Shown: piece by piece, positions 61,368 through 64,000 of the stretch
How positions within the stretch are numbered: the stretch's first letter is position 1
How the letters are laid out: the number at the start of each line of letters is the position of its first letter
Assembly: GCA_020634855.1 (NCBI GenBank)
Contig: JACKAU010000012.1
Location: 62,001 to 126,000 of the forward strand
Length of the DNA stretch: 64,000 nucleotides
Direction: 5' to 3'
Origin: Anaerolineales bacterium
GTDB lineage: Bacteria; Chloroflexota; Anaerolineae; 4572-78; J111
The notes under the pieces: model-generated
Seen by the model: the letters and a program-made list of their open reading frames with translations, nothing else
Databases searched by the model: none
Told to the model about the DNA's origin: nothing
Translations under genes and position numbers: made by a program

Positions 61368-62222
61368 ATGTCCGAACTTAAGCAGGCAATTGCCCTCATC
61401 AAATCCGGCGATAAAGAACAAGCCCGCCCTATCCTGGCCAGCATCTTGAAGGCCGATGGCCAGAATGAACAAGCCTGGCTCTGGCTGTCGGCTTGTTTCG
61501 ATTCTGCTACGGAGCGCCGGCATTGCCTTGAAAATGTTCTCAAGATTAATCCTCAAAGTGAACTGGCCCAACATGGCCTTGAACTGCTGGCCCAAAGGCA
61601 GCCTCCGGCCAAGCCGAAATTGAAGCCGCTCAAATCACATAGCCGATTACCGGCCGTAACAAAAGAGCAGCCGCCCAAAGAAGCGAGCTTACCTAAAGCT
61701 GTGGGCCAAAACTCTTCCTTTAATAAACCCCAGCAGCAATCCATAGGCAGAACAATTTATCACATCTTCGCATTTGTGGTCATTGTGGGATTTTTGGGTT
61801 GTGTTGGCTTATCGATACTTGGCAACCTCGGCACGACCGGTTCTCCTTACGGGGAAAAATTAGTATACAACGGTGGGGAAGTTTATTACACAAGTCGAGT
61901 TCATAAAGATGTAGCCGAAGATGTAGGTGTTTTTCTAATGGAAATCGGTTACTTTAGTACCAGCCGACAAAATGACCCTGTGGCGGTACAAATTGATTAT
62001 GCTGAGGAACAATTTCAAGTGAAATTTATTTTTGTCCCCGGTGTTGAAAAACATGAAGGTTCTGACGCGTATCGGTTTGCAACAACTATGGGCCGCTGCT
62101 TGGCTGGGGATGTATTTGGGGAGCCGATAGCTTTTCATTTCGCCGACTCAACATTCAACACTCTTAAAGTTGAGGAGCTAGAACCGACAGATTGGGCATG
62201 TCGAAGGATTAGAGGGTATTAA
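61368..62222 (+). CDS. TPR-like domain with one membrane helix and C-terminal domain
   Basis: A 284-residue protein read from the ATG at 61368. Residues 1-75 form two TPR-like helix pairs (AIALIKSGDKEQARPILASI, EQAWLWLSACFDSATERRHC, ENVLKINPQSELAQHGLELL). A Pro/Lys-rich linker leads to one membrane helix (about 128-152) and a C-terminal domain of about 110 residues beginning EKLVYNGGEVYYTSRVHKDV, which is probably extracytoplasmic. The TPR pattern is common in Chloroflexota. Its position after the NERD helicase may be functional or accidental. Unknown role. Confidence 0.7.
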   Translation: MSELKQAIALIKSGDKEQARPILASILKADGQNEQAWLWLSACFDSATERRHCLENVLKINPQSELAQHGLELLAQRQPPAKPKLKPLKSHSRLPAVTKEQPPKEASLPKAVGQNSSFNKPQQQSIGRTIYHIFAFVVIVGFLGCVGLSILGNLGTTGSPYGEKLVYNGGEVYYTSRVHKDVAEDVGVFLMEIGYFSTSRQNDPVAVQIDYAEEQFQVKFIFVPGVEKHEGSDAYRFATTMGRCLAGDVFGEPIAFHFADSTFNTLKVEELEPTDWACRRIRGY

Positions 62223-62433
62223 AGCGTAACTAATCGTGTCTCTACTTTCCCTGGGGATTCTTTCAGCGCAAGCGTTTGCATTTCCATTTATTTAAGTCTG
62301 CCCGGTAAAGTCCTTCCCAGCGCTGTTGTGGTAATTGTGATTATGAAAACAAAAAGCAGGCATTACCTCAAAAACCTAGCCGGCTTATTGACAGCTTCTG
62401 AAAAGCATCTTAAAACAGAAAGGGGTAGTGTAA

Positions 62434-62556
62434 GTGGAAATCCTAATAAAGGTTGATATTCCCCAAGAAGTAATTTTATGGTTGGTCGTGATTGGGGCGT
62501 TTGGCTGGCATCAGACTAACCGGCCAAATGCTGTTGAAATAATTGTGATTGTATAA
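62434..62556 (+). CDS. Possible short hydrophobic protein
   Basis: A 40-residue frame from a GTG after AAAGGGGTAGTGTAA reads EILIKVDIPQEVILWLVVIG followed by AFGWHQTNRP. One membrane helix could form. It is weakly supported and may be chance. The sequence 62223-62433 otherwise shows only one ATTCCCYRGGGAAT-type site at 62246. Confidence 0.3.
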   Translation: MEILIKVDIPQEVILWLVVIGAFGWHQTNRPNAVEIIVIV

Positions 62557-62617
62557 ACTGCATCGATCCCCGCAGTTCCCCTCTGTGCAAATATAAACCC
62601 ACCTCCAAAGTGATTAT

Positions 62618-62962
62618 TTAATCACTTTTATGGTCTTGTTGGAATCGAAAGCGGACATACTGAAGAACCTCGTCTCTCGTTTCCGGCGATAGATTTTTGA
62701 TTAACTCAATTAGCTCTTGAGTAGCAGTATCTTCATTAGGCTCCTGTGGCGGCAACATTCCGGCCTTCACCAGAACTAGGACCGGCGAAATATCAAAAGC
62801 CTGGGCAATCTTGATACAGAACTCACAGCCGGGCGCACGTTTTCCAGCTATTACGTTCGATACTGTGGCCTGCGCTAACGACGCTCGCCGCCCCAACTCG
62901 GCATGCGACCACCCACGCCGGTTTATTTCCCGTTCTACCCAAGCATTGAAATCATTGTTCAT
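62618..62962 (-). CDS. XRE-family repressor
   Basis: A 114-residue repressor. WVEREINRRGWSHAELGRRA and SLAQATVSNVIAGKRAPGCE form the HTH_3 domain (about 8-62). The C-terminal helix (QELIELIKNLSPETRDEVLQ) could dimerise. It is transcribed away from the RHH-like gene at 63093, so it is probably the element's maintenance or lysogeny-type regulator, controlling both itself and the opposite operon from the 130 bases between them. Confidence 0.9.
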   Translation of the reverse strand: MNNDFNAWVEREINRRGWSHAELGRRASLAQATVSNVIAGKRAPGCEFCIKIAQAFDISPVLVLVKAGMLPPQEPNEDTATQELIELIKNLSPETRDEVLQYVRFRFQQDHKSD

Positions 62963-63092
62963 AACCCTATTTTAGCCAAAAGCTTAGGTATTGAAAATTT
63001 AGCTGTAGCTATTGACAACTACTGATTAATGTGCTACTATTAATAGCATAAGCTGTTGATTAAATGCTTTAGCTATAAGAGGTCAAACCTAA
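62963..63092. promoter_or_regulatory. Divergent promoter/operator region
   Basis: For the right-hand operon TTGACA (63012-63017), a 17-base spacer and TACTAT (63035-63040) form a near-perfect promoter. Leftward, a TTTCAA and TAAAAT pair is possible. TAGCTGTAGCTA and several AGCTATTGA/AGCTGTTGA-type repeats overlap both, as expected for operators of the XRE repressor. Confidence 0.7.
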
Positions 63093-63270
63093 ATGACAAC
63101 AGACGAAAAACAAATCACCCGCTCTTACATCATCACTCAGCGCCTCGATTCTCTTCTCAGAGAATGGGCTGCCCAGGATGATCGGAGTATCAGCGCACAG
63201 TTACGAAAAAATTTTGGAAAGCGAGGCTTCTCGCCGGGCCAAAGCGAATCGAGAAGTAAAAGCCAATTAA
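63093..63270 (+). CDS. Ribbon-helix-helix-like protein, frameshifted in an A6 run
   Basis: TTDEKQITRSYIITQRLDSL and REWAAQDDRSISAQLRK read as an RHH domain. In the given sequence the frame then runs into an unlike tail (to 63302). Removing one A from the A6 run at 63206-63211 gives ILESEASRRAKANREVKAN and a stop at 63268-63270, a 58-residue protein. It opens the right-hand operon under the strong promoter. This is the only indel in the set that is an extra base. Confidence 0.7.
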
Positions 63271-63339
63271 ACACAGAAACGCCCCAGGGCCGGATACCCT
63301 GAGACGTTTCTACCAACACAATGAAAGGGAAGTTTCATT

Positions 63340-63693
63340 ATGTCAGCTACAGAGAATTTTAACCCCTCTGCCCAAACCGGGCAACAAATCGCCTTACAAT
63401 TCCGCATCAACTACCTGGAAAGCATGGCCAGCCACTTCCAAGCCAAGCTGGACGAAGCCCGGCTTCAACTCGACCCGGCAACCGGCGAATCGTCCCACCC
63501 CGAGCCGGAAACCACCCAAGCCGAAAATCCCCAGAGAATCGACGAACAGCCGAATCCCCAGGGAATTTTGAAACCAATCTCCGACAGGGTTGGGCGAATC
63601 AAAGTTCCAGTCCGCGGCCTCTCGATTCTGGCCAATGAACTGCGACGCCGAATGACCAATCCGGCCTTAAACGGAAGCGAGAGCCAGCGATGA
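63340..63693 (+). CDS. Unknown protein with central disordered region
   Basis: A 117-residue protein. Residues 15-50 form a helix (QQIALQFRINYLESMASHFQ), 45-80 are Pro/Glu-rich and disordered, and 80-110 hold a second helix (LSILANELRRRMTNPA). Its disordered part is encoded across two copies of the AATCCCCAGGGAAT motif (63526 and 63553), which are read as NPQRI and NPQGI. It overlaps the next gene by four bases. Confidence 0.6.
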   Translation: MSATENFNPSAQTGQQIALQFRINYLESMASHFQAKLDEARLQLDPATGESSHPEPETTQAENPQRIDEQPNPQGILKPISDRVGRIKVPVRGLSILANELRRRMTNPALNGSESQR

Positions 63694-63944
63694 ACGCGAA
63701 GAACATTGTACTGGCCGCTATTGGCCAGCTAACGGAACAGGGCCGCGTCTGGCTTACCAGTGAAGATGTCACGACCGTTCGAGGGGGCGTCGATCTACGC
63801 GCTCAACTAACTGGTGTGATCATTCCCCAGGGAACCATCGGCAGGTTACTTGAAGCCGACGGAGAGACGATAACTATTGATTTTGGCCTGGCAACCGTTC
63901 ACCGGCTGCCGCGTGATACCCACCTGGTTGAGGTGAGCCGATGA
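63690..63944 (+). CDS. Small unknown beta-rich protein
   Basis: An 84-residue protein starting inside the previous stop (ATGA). IVLAAIGQLTEQGRVWLTSE and VIIPQGTIGRLLEADGETIT suggest a small barrel. The AATCCCC-type motif at 63822 encodes IPQGT. It overlaps the following frame by four bases, so at least three genes are coupled here. Confidence 0.55.
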   Translation: MNAKNIVLAAIGQLTEQGRVWLTSEDVTTVRGGVDLRAQLTGVIIPQGTIGRLLEADGETITIDFGLATVHRLPRDTHLVEVSR

Positions 63945-64000
63945 CAGCCAATAGAATCGAACGTTGGGTTGGGAAGATGCTGGTTTTTCTGGCTGTTAGC
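63941..64000 (+). CDS. N terminus of a further coupled gene (partial)
   Basis: An ATG overlapping the previous stop reads TANRIERWVGKMLVFLAVS, a basic start leading into a hydrophobic helix, and runs off the right edge. It may be a membrane protein. Confidence 0.5.
   Translation, partial: MTANRIERWVGKMLVFLAVS

Overview
The window looks like chromosomal DNA of a Chloroflexota bacterium (Anaerolineae/Ardenticatenia type). This is inference from style, not from a marker gene: secreted and lipid-anchored proteins with Thr-Pro linkers, PD40 propeller lipoproteins, a SpoIID/LytB protein, GAF-rich signalling proteins fused to class III cyclases, a ChlI-like AAA+ protein, a TPR-plus-one-TM protein, and many GTG/TTG starts. 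One tRNA (CAT anticodon) is present. There is no rRNA and no CRISPR array.

Layout. 1-5.3 kb: a minus-strand cell-envelope group (LysM amidase, ChlI-like ATPase, a Glu/Pro-rich one-TM protein, MltG). 5.4-7.2 kb: GT2 glycosyltransferase and methyltransferase. 7.3-8.0 kb: remnants of an RHS protein and a PIN toxin. 8.3-13.1 kb: housekeeping genes (Xer recombinase, purine nucleoside phosphorylase, divergent DprA, FtsB-like protein, tRNA). 13.1-16.3 kb: rhodanese, amino-acid binding protein, glycoside hydrolase. 16.5-23.3 kb: a signalling block of PP2C phosphatase, response regulator-GAF-cyclase, hybrid histidine kinase and a second response regulator-GAF-cyclase. 23.3-33.2 kb: large exported proteins (PD40 lipoprotein, matrixin-like protease, GxGYxYP protein, SpoIID protein). 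33.4-36.5 kb: a graveyard of toxin-antitoxin and HNH genes followed by two adjacent 41-bp tandem arrays. 36.8-47.3 kb: octaheme cytochrome, epimerase, sulfatase, hydroxyacyl-CoA dehydrogenase, SanA, AmrS, acetyltransferases and a P-loop kinase, with several miniature transposable elements between them.

From about 47.7 kb to the right edge lies an accessory element. It holds a tape-measure-like coiled-coil protein, HigBA, a tyrosine integrase, a PD-(D/E)XK endonuclease, RHH proteins, a primase/SF3-helicase, a NERD-domain helicase broken by a stop codon, an XRE repressor and strings of short overlapping genes. Only this part carries a near-palindromic 14-mer, ATTCCC-YR-GGGAAT, in about 15 copies, inside genes and just after stop codons. 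It looks like a recognition site belonging to the element and is the most intriguing signal here.

Two cautions apply. At least eight genes are broken by one-base indels, most in homopolymers, and each regains a full-length family match when the base is restored, so read or assembly error must be considered before calling them pseudogenes. Three layers of nested insertion can be read directly from target-site duplications at 42.6 and 45.5 kb.
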